Source: Hippopus hippopus
Lineage: Eukaryota; Mollusca; Bivalvia; Cardiida; Cardiidae
NCBI GenBank assembly: GCA_946811185.2
Contig: OX328109.1
Location: 44,748,129-44,812,128, forward strand
Length of the DNA: 64,000 nucleotides
Reading direction: 5' to 3'
A program made the translations under genes and the position numbers. This document shows, in pieces, positions 11,801 to 21,268 of the stretch (positions are counted from its first letter, which is position 1; each line of letters starts with the position of its first letter). The notes beneath the pieces were generated by a model. It worked only from the letters and a program-made list of their open reading frames with translations, was not told the DNA's origin and ran no database searches.

Positions 11801-14800
11801 AAAACCAGGGATTGTTTGGTAAAGGGTTATATTAAGATTTTGTCATTTGGGAAAGGGTTAACCCATAACCACACGATCCTCTGTTTAAACGACACTGAAG
11901 AAGAAGGCTTTTGAAAACAGTAGAAGAAAAGGAGAAATAGCAGTAACCAACATTTCCTCCTTTTCTCACAATGTTTTCCACCGTATGAAAGACAAATGTC
12001 CTGTCTGCTCTTTGATCTACACTGACTGCAAATTCGGTTATTCTAGTCGGAACAACCTTAACCCTTTACCAAACAATCTTGACTTAAAATGACCCTGTGT
12101 AAAAAAAACTTTTGAAAACATTGTGGGAAAAGGAGAAAATACTGGTAACAAGCATTTTCTCTTTTTTTCACCATATTTTCTATCCAATCAAAAACAAATC
12201 TCACCATTTGAGCTACATTTAAATTGTCGTCTTAAAGCTCTCAGTTTGAGCAAGTCTACATTTTGTTATTTGTTAGAGAGTTCAAAATGCAATATTTGAC
12301 TAATTTACTGGTAGTTCCTAACTGACATTGTCCTTTTTGTTCATTTAGTGCTGTTATGCTTTAACCCTATACCACATCATCCCAAGTTTAACAATCCTGA
12401 GGAGGAGAAAGGCTTGTGAAAATATTGTGGGAAAAGGAGAAAATGCTGGTGATGGCATTTTCTGCTTTCCCATAATGTTTGCTATACAATCAGTGAGTTT
12501 CAGCCTAGTTGTATCAATTTGTATAGTGTAGGATTTGTAACCGTGAGGTCCTGGGTTCGAGTCTCACTGAAAGCACTGGTTTTTTTCGGGGGAGTGTCCT
12601 AGGGCAAGACACTTGAAAGCCCTAGCCCAGTACTGATGAAACCCAGGATATATATGAATACGTGAAGTGTCACCATGATATAACTCAAATAATGTTGAAA
12701 GCAGGTCAAAACATCAACCAACCAACCAACCAACCAACTTCTAGAGTGTCATATCGATGATATGTGTATGTCTGCAGTTAGAAAAGGTCCAAACTTTGTT
12801 GTTTGAAAAAGGATTAAAGATGTTAACCCTTTACCACACAATCCCGACTTTTAATGACCCTAAGAAAGAAGCCTTTTGAAAACATTGTGGGAAAAGGAGA
12901 AAATGCTGGTAACCAGCATTTTCTCTTTTCCCACAATGTTTCTAACCTTTTAGGGACTTATTTAATGATTTGAGCCACACTGAATTTGTTGTCTGCAACA
13001 GCTTTCAATTTGGAGTAGTCAAAAATTTTGTCGTTTGGTAAAGGGTTAACAGTGTATCCTCTGCAAAATATTTCTATTTGTTTAATTTTGTAGAAATTTG
13101 ACACATCACAGTACACCAGAGAAGATGGAAAAGTGTTCATTCCAGATGACAGTGTGTTGTCCAAGATGAGTTTGCCTGAAGCAGAGGAGCTGTATCATAG
13201 GTACACCAACCCTTTACCACAAAACCTTTAGTCTTCAAGACCCTGAAATAAAGTTTATAGAAGCTTAAGAAAATACCTGGTTACCAGCATTTTCTCCTTT
13301 TCCCACCATATTTTGTAGCTTTCCAAATACAAATTTCAGTTTTATAGACCTGTTCAAATTAAAAGTGCTTGCAGATGACTGGGTTCATGTTGCTAAAATA
13401 ATGGGTTTTGTGTTTGAAAGGGTAGAAAAAAATTTGGGAAAAGGAGAAAATGCTGATTTCCAGCATTTTCTCCTTTTCTCACAATGTTTTCAAAAGACTT
13501 CTTCATTATGGTTGTTAAAACTTAGGATTGTGTAGTACACATGTAATTAAGGCTTAGACATCATACAAATAAACCGTTCATTACAGAATGTAATAGCACA
13601 GTTCATACTGTGTTTGAAGTCAGTTGGGTTTAGCAGCCATCTGTATTATGTGACCATCATTGTAAAGGAAGACAAGACTTGTCTTGTCTGCAGGACTGTG
13701 AACATTGAACTATCAATGTATTTTTTTCCTCAGAAAAAAAGGAAACATTCATGAATCATACTGTGTTTCTAATGACAGATGGTGTCCATGGTCGTAAGGT
13801 AGAGCATCGGCCAAAAGGTCCTGAGTTCGATACCTGGGAGCAGGTGTCAACTTTTGGATTTTTCATTGGCCCACACATTCAGCACGAGTACTGGTGTAGT
13901 TTCCAGGAACCAGAATCGAGAGAGATTAGTATAAGTTGTAAGAACTTGTTTCTCAATCGATGTAAAATAAATATGTTTAAACTAAACTAACGACAGATAT
14001 CAGCAGAAATCCAAAATCATACATGTACTTTGTTTCTATTTGTAGATATCAAGAAAATATAGAGATATCTTGCCCCCTACAGCTTCATGTTGGCGACGAG
14101 TTTGAGGGCGGTTATCATATTTGTGAACCTTATATTCATAAAAATACTTGTCTAGCTTACACATTTGGGTAAGTATGGTTCTATTGTTATATGGAGGATA
14201 TTTTGCTTTTTTCGGTGAAAGATCGAAATGTATTTCATGGAGTGAACATCATGGGTAATATTTTCACGAATGGTGCAGCCACAAGTGAAAATATTACTGA
14301 TGATGTTCAAGAGATGAAATAAATTTCGATCTTACACCAAAAAAAGACAAATATTCTATTTATTTCATGCTTCTCTTTTTTGTGGGTGGGGGGACTTACA
14401 TCAAAATCCAGTACAGTTCTTTGTGGTAATTCCCTCTGGTGTACGCCCTCCGCATAACAACACATTACAATATTACGTAAAGCGCAAGAAATGTAGAGTA
14501 AATTACATCATATTTCCATTTGGTTGAGTGGCATGTGCATTTTACCTAATTAACTAGTGCACAGGAGCTACTGTTGCCGCCTTCAGTTGAAGAGTTAGAA
14601 AATAAAGCCGGTTTTTAATACCCCCACAAAACGAATGTTTTCGGGGGTATACTGGAATCAGCCTGTCTGTCCGTCCGTGTGTCAGTGTGTCCATCCGTGT
14701 GTCCGTCTGTGTACAAAATACTTGTAATTTTGTGTCGTGAACTCTTCCTACAGTTTTGCTGCTATTGTATTGAAAGTTTGTTGATACATTGATCCAGGGA

Positions 14801-17800
14801 CATACAATACACATGTCTCTGATTGATCGTATACTGAAGTTGTGCAAGATGCAGTTTTCAATCATCTACTCCCTATGATTCCAGGGTAATCTCCCCTTGA
14901 ACTTAAAAATTTTTTGTTAAATTGCCTGTTTCTGTCAAAGCACTGGCGGGGGTTATTAAGTTACATTCAGTGACAGCTCTAGTTCCAGTTGTTGTAACCA
15001 TGAGATATCGAAAAATATTCCGTTATTTCTGGATAAACTATCGGAAAAAATTAAATAAATGTAGGATCTTACATGAGTGTTTATGTACCATCTTTTTATT
15101 AACCCTTTACCAAACAACAAAAATGTAGACTTGACCAAAATGAAAACATTTGCAGACGACGAATTAAATCTTGCTCAAATGATGGAATTTTATTTTGATA
15201 GGGTAGAAAACATTGTGGGAAAAGAAGACCAGCATTTTCTTCTTTTCCCACAATGTTTTCAAATATTTCTTTCCCGAGATAGTTAAAACACAGGTATGTG
15301 TGGTAAAGGGTTAAACAAGTTGACGAAAATCATGTGACCTGAGCTTTGTGAGCTAATAATTTCGAGTATGAAGGCTTTAGAAGAAGTAAATGCTGATAAC
15401 AAGTATTTTCTTCATTTCCAGCGATGTTTACTACCTTTTCAAATAAAGCTTCCATCATTTGAACCAGTTTTGTTGTTTGCAAAATTTTAGAGCTTTTAAT
15501 CGTTTACCACACAATCCGGACTTTTAACGACCCTGAGAAAGAAGCTTCTTGTGAACATTGTGGGAAAAGGAGAAAATGCTGATTACCAGCATTTTCTCCT
15601 TTTCCTACAATGTTTTCTACCCTTCCTACAACAAACTTCAATTTTTCAGTCACATTTATTTTGTTGTATGCAAATGCTTTCAATTTTGACTAGTCTAAAA
15701 TTTTGTCATTGGAAAAGAGGTAAGTTGAACTAGTCTAAAATTTTGTCGACTGGTAAAGAGTTGAATTTCTCAGGAAAATACTGAGACAAGCAATTTGTCA
15801 ATACTTAAATGACAGTTTGTTAGTAAAAGGATTCAAAATAGGAGGTTTCAAAGGGGTGATGAATGTCATATTTTCCATTATTTCCCTGGCCTAGTGGGTA
15901 GGCTGATTTGTTCTTGGGAGGATGGGGAGCATTGTGGGATGGTAGGCAAATGCTGGAACTGGCCATTTGTTTCCTTTTCCTACAATGTTTTCTTTTTCAA
16001 AACCTCTGTTTCAAGGCCTTCTTCCACTGAAGGGTTTAAAAAGGGGATTGATTGGTAAACCAGAGCTCCAGATAAGAGGGAATGATGGTATTCTAAATCC
16101 ATTATTTTTCTTCGAAACCCTATGTTGTGTTTACTCATTAGAATCGTCTCGATGAGACAATTCTAATGAGTACCCATAACATAGGGTTTGGTGGAGAATA
16201 AGTAATATTTTCAATTTTGAAATCAAAATCAATCCCTCTGTCTGGAGCTCTGTAAAGGGTTTAGTACTTATTTTAAGTACCACTTAATAATATGCATATC
16301 AGGTACAGAGACAAGTCACAATAAGACTTTGTAATACTTTTAGATCTTTATGCTTCTTTCACAGAGTTACCAAAGAATTTTCTTTCGATGATGGCCTGGT
16401 GTCCCTTTTTGGATGTAAAGTACATTCCTTTGTACCACTGTAAGTATTTATACGGCATGATCTTCACATATTAGCTGGCATATTTCCCAGTTTGGGACAA
16501 CCATATTTTTTTTCAGTTTTCAGACTTCTTTTGAGAACATTGTGGTAAGAAGAGAAATCAGTCTACACGCGACTTTTTCTCTTCAGATAGTATTACAGGA
16601 GATCACTCCTTCCATAGCTTCTTCCTGTATAAAATCAATACTTGACAACTGCACTAGGGAGAATTCTCTTTAGCTCAGTGTTTAAGGTGTTGGTTCTCTT
16701 CTGCACGGGTTCGAATCCTGCCAGGTGCAGTTTGTATTTGAGCCATGCATTTGTTGCGAACTTTCATGTTTGTAAGAATAGTAAGTTATTTAAACCTCCT
16801 GAGTTTGAACGACCCTGAAGAATAAGGCTTTTGAAAACATCATGGGAGAAGGAGAAAATGCTGCTTACAAGCATTTTCTACTTTTTCTGCAATGTTTTCT
16901 AACCTTTCAATGACAAAAATCATCAGTTGAGCCAGAATTTATATGTCGTCTACAAATGCTTTCAATTTGGGCTAGTTTAAAATTTTGTTGTGTGGTAGAG
17001 TTAACCCCTTTACCAGAAAAAAAAATTGAAGACTTGTCCAAATTGACTGCATTTATAGAATGGCAAATTAAGTATGGCCTGATGATCAGATTTGTCTCAA
17101 AAAGGATATAAATCATTGGGGAAGAAAAGATGATGATTAACGGCATTTTCTCCTTTTTTTCACATTGTTTTCAAAAGCCTTTTTCATCAAGGTTATTAAA
17201 ACATAGGATTGTGTTGTAAGGATTTCAATTTGCAGAGGAAAGAAATTAAGTAGTGTGTGCAGTACAATTCAAGATCAGTTTGTTATCAATGTTTTCAAAC
17301 CCTTCTCTGTCATGGTTGTTAAAATGAATTGTACCAACATGCAGAGTGGGAGGCTCTATACACATGTATACCAGTTGCTGGGACTTGTTAATATATTGTA
17401 TTTATACAGAATATTTGAGCCATGCTCTGGCAAAAGGGGATTTATTGGATCTCCGTGTTTCTTTCTACCTAGCAAGCGATCACATAATTGTGGATCCAAA
17501 AAATCTGTTTTATATAGCAACCAGCAGAGTCATAAGGTAGACTGATCCTTTTGACCTGCAGAAAATTGACCAATACATGCCAGCTTTTTCTCCTTTTTCC
17601 CTCAATATTTTCAAAAGCCTTCTCTTTAGGGGGCCTGGCCCCGGAGGTGTACAGGACTTGAGAACAGCGGGCCGCCATTTTGAATCCCCATCTTGGCTAA
17701 TTTTTTTCTGAGGATTTATGATAGTTATTGCTACAGGATTCATTCCTCTCTAACTGCTGATCATTATTTCAATGGTTATGTGGGAAATCAGCCAGTGGCT

Positions 17801-20800
17801 TTCGAAGTAGTGGTTAGAACTGATAACAGAAACTCCTGGAAAGCATGGATAGGTGCAATATAACTGATATAATGTTGAAAATGGCATCAAATACCTTACA
17901 ACCAACCAACTCTTTAAAGATCTTTAAAACTTGAGATTGTGTAGTAAAGGGTTCATTTTGTAAGTATAGTTGCCGAAAGTCAGAAAATGATCAGTGGCCG
18001 TATTCACCATTCATTCTTAAATATATATTCTTAGTCTATTATTAGTTTTAAAAGTAACACAACTTCTGATTGGCTAAACCATTTTGGCTAGACCAAATGG
18101 TTTATCCAATAAGAATTTGTGTTACTTTCAAAATTAATGTAGAAAATTCTTGAGAATAAGACTGAGAATGTTCTTAAGAATGGCTTGTGAATATGGACCC
18201 AGGCCAAAACCTATTCAGAAGAAAGTAGTCCCACCAATGCAATCGAGACGGGTTCGACGTCTGCCACTGTAACATACTGTACAATGATAAATAAAACCTG
18301 TTTTGCTTTTGCAGAGATGGTGACGATGATCACAAACATCTGGACGGAGTCAAGTTCCACAAAATTGGGGTTGGTGGTCGGGATGAATTGATTAAAAAAC
18401 ACACCGAAATCATGGCAGTGATCAAAACTTTCGACAGTATTAGGAGTATGCTTAATCACGATAATGTAGGTCATCATGTTATTGCTTTAATAAACAATGA
18501 AGGTTTACATTTGTACAATTTCAAAGCATTTGCAGATGACACTGTTTCTACTTTCTGCAGATAAAAACTTTTATATTAATATTTGTTATAGTCTATGCAA
18601 TATTTTAGAGATTCATTGAATCATTTTTCCGGGTTGTTAAACCCGGAGAAAAACCCTTTTGAAAAGGTTATGGGAAAAGAAGAAAATGCTGGTGACCCTT
18701 TCAAAGACAAATCCATCTTTTGAGCCATATTTAAATTTGTTGTCTGCAAATGCTTACAATTTGGACAAGTCCAAAAATTTGTTGTTTGGTAAAGAGATAA
18801 TGTAGTATACTGGTCTATCCCGCAGATAGCTATAAATGTATAGCTTGTGTTTGTATAAGGGGACACATTATACTGTCTTGCTTTAGAGCTAGCTTTTGTA
18901 GCGACATGCTACAGTGTTTGCCTTGGGACTTAGAGGTCCTGGGTTCAATTGTCCCCTTGGGAGGTTACTTGTGAGAACTGTTTCATTGGGGCCCAACGTA
19001 AAAAACCCACTTATTTGAGAATTAAAGTAACAGTAATTGAAAGATTCGTGAACGAATGTTCATATGGCTGGGGAGTATGTAGTATACTGGTCTATCCCAT
19101 AGATATAAATGCATAGCTTGTGTTTGTATAAGGGGACACTTATACTGCCTTGCTATAGAGCTAGCTTTTGTAGGGATGTGGTAGAGCGTTTGCCTTGGGA
19201 CTCAGAGGTCCTAGGTTCAATCCCTGCCTTGGGAGGTTATTTGTTAAAACTGTTACATTGGCGCCCACCATGAAAAAACCCACTTATTTGAGAATTAGAG
19301 TAACAGTCATTGAAAGATTGGCGGACAAATCTTCATATGGGGGGGGAGCATGTAGTATACTGGTCTATCCCGCAGATAGATATAAATGTATAGCTTGTGT
19401 TTGTATATGGGGACACTTATACTGCCTTGCTATGGAGCTAGCTTTTGTAGCGACATGCTAGAGTGTTTACCTTGGGACTTTGAGGTCCTGGGTTCAATCC
19501 CCACCTTGGGAGGTTATTTGTGAGAACTGTTACAATAAAGCACAGTATATGTTTGGTCATTCACAAAGACTTATGATGCTGAGTACTTCTTGGAATTGCT
19601 TTATAAAAGACACTTTCAGTGAACCCCCATGTTAAAGCTCCTTTAGGAGATGCATTATGTTTTGAATACATGTACCTCGACTTACAACTCAGGGGTCCTG
19701 CATGGCACAGTGGTAAAGTCTGGGACTCGTAACCTTGAGACCCCGGGTGCGAGACGCACTGACTCCACTGGGTTTTTTGTGGGATTGTCCTTTGGCAAGA
19801 CACTTTAGAGCTCTAGCCTAGTACTGGTAAAACCCAGGAAATACATGAATTCATATGTGAGCTGTCACCGTGATATGACTGAAATAATGTTGAAATTCGC
19901 GTAAAAAACTATTCAATCAATCATTCGACTTGCAACTCCTGATTTTGTGTGTCTACTGTAAGTTAAAAACAGACATGCATGAAATAAAAAAAACTTTGGG
20001 CCAGTTTTGGTCTGAATATTGGGTGAAAAACAAAGACATGTATATCAATGATCGTAATTCAACTTACCGGTACATAATGTCTGATTTTAATTTGCACTGT
20101 CTGCAAAATCAATATTTGTATGGATAAGCACTTATTCAACAAACCATTTTTTTCCGTTGACTTGTGTGAAAGGGTTTTTAACCCTACCGCACAATGCCCA
20201 CTTTTAACGACCCTGTTAAAGAAGCCTTTTGAAAACATTATGGGTAAAGGAGAAAATGCTGGTAACCAACATTTTCTCCTTTTCCCACAATGTTTTCTAC
20301 CGTATCAAAGAAAGATTCCTCCATTTGAGCCACATTTAAACTGTCCTCTGCAAACGCTTCCAATTTGGACAAGACTAAAATTTTGTTGTCTGGTAAAGTG
20401 TTAACTCTTTACCCAACACAACAAAATTCTAGAATGGTCCAACTTTTAAGCATTTGTAGACAACAGATTTAATTTTGCTTAGATTGTGAGATTTGTGTTT
20501 GGAAAAAACTAGAAGACAATGTAAGGAAAAGGAGAAAATTCTCGTTAACAGCATTTTCTCCTTTCTCACAATGTTTTCAAAAGTTTCCTTCCTCATAACT
20601 ATAAAAAATTTGGGATTGTGTGGTAAGAGTTAACTCTTTACCACAGTCCCAAAGTTTTTATAGTTAGGAGGAAGGAGAGTTAAATCTTTACCACATAATC
20701 CCGAGTTGTAACAACCCTGAAAGAGGAGGCTTTTGAAAACATTGTGGAAAAAGGAGAAAATGCTGGTAACAAGCTTTTTCTCTTTTTTCCACACTGTTTT

Positions 20801-21263
20801 CTACTCTACCAATGACAGAAATAATCATTTTAGCTACATTGATTTGATGTGTGCAAAATACTTTCGGGTTGTCCAATCCAGAATTTTGTTTTTTTTTGGT
20901 AAAAAGTTAAAGAAATATGTGAAAATTAGTCGTACATTATGCAATCTTTTTCCTTTTCAGACACCAATAGATATAATCAAGATGGACATACGAGGCAGTG
21001 AATGGCTCACACTACGACAAATGCTAGATGCCAAATCGCTACAAAATGCTAAAGTAAAAACTCTGATCGTCACTTTTGACATCGTGAATGAAAAAAGAGA
21101 CCTTCATTCATACCTTTATATGCTTCAAGTTTTACGAGAGCTCAAGGAGCTAGGCTATAAACGGTATTTCTTTCGAATGTGGTGGCATAATTGTTTGATA
21201 CATGACTCTAATACGAAAGTAGATAGGACTGGGTGTCATGAGGTTCACTTTTTAAAAGTTTGA
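8604..21263 (+). CDS. METTL24-like methyltransferase, complete (six exons, 311 aa)
   Basis: Exons: 8604-8780, 13094-13200, 14046-14168, 16365-16439, 18315-18465, 20961-21263. Every junction is GT-AG and the phases join into one frame of 936 nt with stop. Residues about 16-36 (LAFVLLVTLYF) are a single hydrophobic stretch after a basic start, read as a type II signal anchor, so the enzyme part likely faces the secretory lumen. Exon 5 has VKFHKIGVGGRDE and VIKTFDSIRSMLNHDN. Exon 6 has IIKMDIRGSEWLTLRQML (residues about 217-234) and ends RTGCHEVHFLKV. These blocks match the METTL24 / Methyltransf_22 family, putative SAM-dependent methyltransferases. The copy at 182 carries D-A-E-G-A-E-W where this one has D-I-R-G-S-E-W, an acidic-to-basic change in the motif. 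The ATG at 8604 is chosen because it directly precedes the anchor. AATAAA lies at 21480. Confidence 0.88.
8795..8843 (+). repeat. TTTC microsatellite
   Basis: About twelve TTTC units starting 14 nt after the exon 1 donor of the methyltransferase gene, followed by T-rich sequence. Confidence 0.95.
9048..9220 (-). mobile_element. TTAA-A MITE, 3' part lost
   Basis: Minus copy beginning TTTAACCCTTTACCAAGTGG; core GAAAATACTGGTTACAGGC slightly mismatched; CACAATGTT arm then unrelated sequence. Confidence 0.7.
9325..9552 (-). mobile_element. TTAA-A MITE, full length
   Basis: TTAACTCTTTACCAGACGAC at left; right end gtgtggtaaatggtcaaaa, repeated once more as a short duplicate to 9576. Core centre GGTTACC as expected for minus. 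Confidence 0.85.
9590..9650. repeat. ACTGTC palindrome fragment
   Basis: AGTGTAGACCAAGATCAGAC facing a degenerate TTGTTCACACTGTC arm; core of families B/C without their ends. Confidence 0.4.
9650..10500 (+). repeat. Tandem tRNA-like SINE-d units (three)
   Basis: Three head-to-tail units start near 9650, 9955 and 10287, each opening with a TTA(C/T)GGGAGA(T/C)CACTCC block and carrying GAATTCTCTTTAGCTCAGTG plus a box B (GGTTCAAATCC, GGTTCGAATCC). Unit 2 has an extra arm after the anticodon region, like a long variable arm; units 1 and 3 have a different anticodon-loop segment (GGCCTTTCGTC). The last unit is shortened. No CCA-type acceptor pairing is seen, so these are repeats and not tRNA genes. 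Confidence 0.75.
10526..10785 (+). mobile_element. SINE-c
   Basis: Head AGCCGGGTAGCTCGGTGG with box B lost; body TTTGCCTCTCACTTCTGATG and GTGAGAAAGCCAGGAAACAC; tail aataaactcc plus AATC repeats. Relatives at 39763, 46432 and 49323. Confidence 0.75.
10786..11145. other. No feature recognised
   Basis: Intron 1 of the methyltransferase gene, AT-rich, no repeat family identified. Confidence 0.4.
11146..11308 (-). mobile_element. SINE-b, 5' part
   Basis: Minus strand: AAGTGTCTTGCC, then AACATTTTACCACTGAGCCA and GCAGGACC correspond to the reversed tRNA-like head and middle of SINE-b. Confidence 0.65.
11403..11612 (+). mobile_element. TTAA-A MITE
   Basis: Plus copy with CCCTTTATCATACAATCCC; core centre is GGGATCC; right end runs into the next copy. 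Confidence 0.8.
11650..11832 (-). mobile_element. TTAA-A MITE
   Basis: Minus copy; core GAAAATGCTGGTTCCCAGC with full arms; right end GTTTGGTAAAGGGTTA. Confidence 0.85.
11858..12003 (+). mobile_element. TTAA-A MITE, 3' part lost
   Basis: Begins GGTTAACCCATAACCACACG, core partly decayed (GAAATAGCAGTAACC), breaks off after the second arm. Confidence 0.7.
12058..12286 (+). mobile_element. TTAA-A MITE, full length
   Basis: CTTAACCCTTTACCAAACAA at left, right end ttgttagagagttcaa; second core arm degraded. Confidence 0.8.
12361..12818 (+). mobile_element. TTAA-A MITE split by a SINE-b
   Basis: Left part TTTAACCCTATACCACATC through the core; after the SINE the right end resumes as TCTGCAGTTAGAAAAGGTCC and ttgtttgaaaaaggatta. 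Confidence 0.75.
12515..12740 (+). mobile_element. SINE-b inserted in a MITE
   Basis: Head around GTCCTGGGTTCGAGTC, middle GAGTGTCCTAGGGCAAGACA, GATGAAACCCAGG, tail gataTAACTCAAATAATGTTG-like region ending in AACC repeats. Confidence 0.8.
12824..13050 (+). mobile_element. TTAA-A palindromic MITE (reference copy)
   Basis: This copy defines the family. TTAA flanks both ends; termini are CCCTTTACCACACAATCCCG and TTTGTCGTTTGGTAAAGGG, which pair as an imperfect terminal inverted repeat. The left half carries AACCCTGAGAAAGAAGCC-like sequence, the right half TTTGAGCCACATTTAATTTG and CTGCAAATGCTTTCAATTTG. The centre is a near-perfect hairpin of about 60 bp: AACATTGTGGGAAAAGGAG, AAAATGCTGGTAACCAGCAT, then the mirror arm. 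I call plus the orientation with CACAATCCC on the left; plus copies normally read GGTAACC at the centre and minus copies GGTTACC. TTAA target and CCYTTT ends are hallmarks of the piggyBac superfamily as I know it; no transposase is present. Confidence 0.9.
13205..13338 (+). mobile_element. TTAA-A MITE, left half
   Basis: CCCTTTACCACAAAACC to the core, then joins directly at tcagtttta to a minus copy; begins 5 nt after the exon 2 donor of the methyltransferase gene. Confidence 0.75.
13339..13555 (-). mobile_element. TTAA-A MITE fused to the preceding one
   Basis: Starts at TAGACCTGTTCAAATTAAAA without its terminus; core centre GATTTCC; right end GATTGTGTAGTACACATG. Confidence 0.75.
13776..13990 (+). 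mobile_element. SINE-e
   Basis: tRNA-like head (GGTCGTAAGGTAGAGCATCG, box B GAGTTCGATACC) and a distinctive tail GAATCGAGAGAGATTAGTAT ending AAAATAAATATGTTTAAAC. The tail recurs alone at 6855. Confidence 0.7.
14193..15066 (+). mobile_element. Foldback element F, interrupted
   Basis: Opens with a palindrome (GATCGAAATGTATTTCATGG against ATGAAATAAATTTCGATC) followed by a body matching the copy at 43811 (ACATTACAATATTACG, GAAATGTAGAGTAAATTAC, TCAGTTGAAGAGTTAGA). The match breaks at about 14614 and resumes near 14985 with CCATGAGATATCGAAAAATA, so a 0.34 kb piece is inserted. Confidence 0.7.
14619..14955 (+). mobile_element. TTAA-flanked MITE inside element F
   Basis: TTAA at 14615-14618 and 14956-14959. 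Ends TACCCCCACAAAACG and GCACTGGCGGGGGTTA. A CCCCCACAAAACG hairpin with CGTTTTCGGGGG-like mirror starts the element, and CTGT/GTCC-rich sequence follows. The uninterrupted relative at 43811 lacks it. Confidence 0.65.
15100..15314 (-). mobile_element. TTAA-A MITE, full length
   Basis: TTAACCCTTTACCAAACAAC to GTGTGGTAAAGGGTTAA; core shortened to GAAGACCAGCATTTTCTTC but still palindromic outside. Confidence 0.85.
15350..15495 (+). mobile_element. Worn TTAA-A MITE
   Basis: AAGGCTTTAGAAGAAGTAAA, GCTGATAACAAGTATTTTC and the right-half CATCATTTGAACC block; no termini. Confidence 0.5.
15497..15766 (+). mobile_element. TTAA-A MITE with duplicated right end
   Basis: Left end TTAATCGTTTACCACACAAT. The right terminus occurs twice in a row (ACTAGTCTAAAATTTTGTCA then ACTAGTCTAAAATTTTGTCG), about 45 bp apart, the second ending ggtaaagagttgaa. 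Confidence 0.8.
15850..16265 (-). mobile_element. Diverged TTAA-A MITE split by a foldback element
   Basis: Core ACATTGTGGGATGGTAGG and CCTTCTTCCACTGAAGGG are visible; the terminus GATTGATTGGTAAA is cut at 16060 and ends as taaagggttta after 16252. Confidence 0.55.
16061..16252. mobile_element. Foldback MITE with CAGAGCTCCAGA ends
   Basis: Terminal repeats CAGAGCTCCAGA and TCTGGAGCTCTG are perfect. An inner hairpin pairs AAACCCTATGTTGTGTTTAC with its mirror ending CATAGGGTTT. CAG...CTG ends suggest a hAT-type origin. It lies 113 nt before exon 4 of the methyltransferase gene. Confidence 0.75.
16505..16590. mobile_element. TTAA-A MITE remnant
   Basis: CTTTTGAGAACATTGTGG and TTTTTCTCTTCAG arms only. 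Confidence 0.4.
16592..16780 (+). mobile_element. SINE-d single unit
   Basis: GAGATCACTCCTTCC opening, GAATTCTCTTTAGCTCAGTG, box B GGTTCGAATCC, end TTTGTTGCGAACTTTCATG. Confidence 0.75.
16787..17006 (+). mobile_element. TTAA-A MITE
   Basis: Plus copy; core GAAAATGCTGCTTACAAGC imperfect; right end gtggtagagTTAAC is shared with the next element. Confidence 0.8.
17002..17226 (-). mobile_element. TTAA-A MITE abutting the previous one
   Basis: TTAACCCCTTTACCAGAAAA at left. Both copies use the same TTAA, so their right termini meet head to head. Confidence 0.75.
17421..17575 (+). mobile_element. GCTCTGGCAAA palindromic MITE, 5' part
   Basis: Starts CATGCTCTGGCAAAAGGGG and stops at ATTGACCAATACATGC, where it joins a TTAA-A fragment. 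Confidence 0.55.
17576..17955 (-). mobile_element. TTAA-A MITE fragment split by SINE-a
   Basis: Core arm to CCTTCTCTTTAGGG, then SINE, then TCTTTAAAACTTGAGATTGT and gtagtaaagggttca. Confidence 0.6.
17632..17911 (+). mobile_element. SINE-a, damaged head
   Basis: GCCTGGCCCCGG then GTACAGGACTTGAGAACAGC; body and AACC-type tail intact. Confidence 0.7.
17996..18199. mobile_element. Foldback MITE, GGCCGTATTCAC ends
   Basis: GGCCGTATTCACCATTCATT faces GCTTGTGAATATGGACC; inner arms with AAAGTAACACAACTTCTGAT and AAGAATTTGTGTTACTTTC are also inverted. It lies 115 nt before exon 5 of the methyltransferase gene. Confidence 0.7.
18636..18801 (+). mobile_element. TTAA-A MITE, core half deleted
   Basis: GAAAAGGTTATGGGAAAAGA then GCTGGTGACCCTTTCAAAG; right half complete to ggtaaagagataa. 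Confidence 0.7.
18801..19540 (+). repeat. Tandem array of a 275-bp tRNA-like unit (2.7 copies)
   Basis: Units begin at 18801, 19078 and 19351 with TGTAGTATACTGGTCTATCC. Each holds a tRNA-like core (GAGCTAGCTTTTGTAG, box B GGTTCAATCCC or GGTTCAATTGTCC) and TTGGCGCCCACC-like sequence. Unit 3 is cut at GAACTGTTACAATAAAG. Contained in the last intron of the methyltransferase gene. Confidence 0.85.
19691..19925 (+). mobile_element. SINE-b, full length, with target duplication
   Basis: Flanked by CGACTTACAACTC (19678-19690) and CGACTTGCAACTC (19926-19938). Head AGGGGTCCTGCATGGCACAG, box B degenerate, middle GATTGTCCTTTGGCAAGACA, tail with GACTGAAATAATGTTGAAA and AATC repeats. This is the best copy of the family. 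Confidence 0.85.
20175..20404 (+). mobile_element. TTAA-A MITE, full length
   Basis: First of three adjoining copies. TTAACCCTACCGCACAATGC to TGGTAAAGTGTTAA. Confidence 0.85.
20401..20634 (-). mobile_element. TTAA-A MITE, full length
   Basis: Shares its left TTAA with the preceding element; right end GATTGTGTGGTAAGAGTTAA. A 40-bp partial end (20629-20670) follows. Confidence 0.8.
20673..20911 (+). mobile_element. TTAA-A MITE, full length
   Basis: GTTAAATCTTTACCACATAA to TTTGGTAAAAAGTTAAA, with core centre GGTAACA. Ends 50 nt before the last exon of the methyltransferase gene. Confidence 0.8.
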
Positions 21264-21268
21264 TTTGT

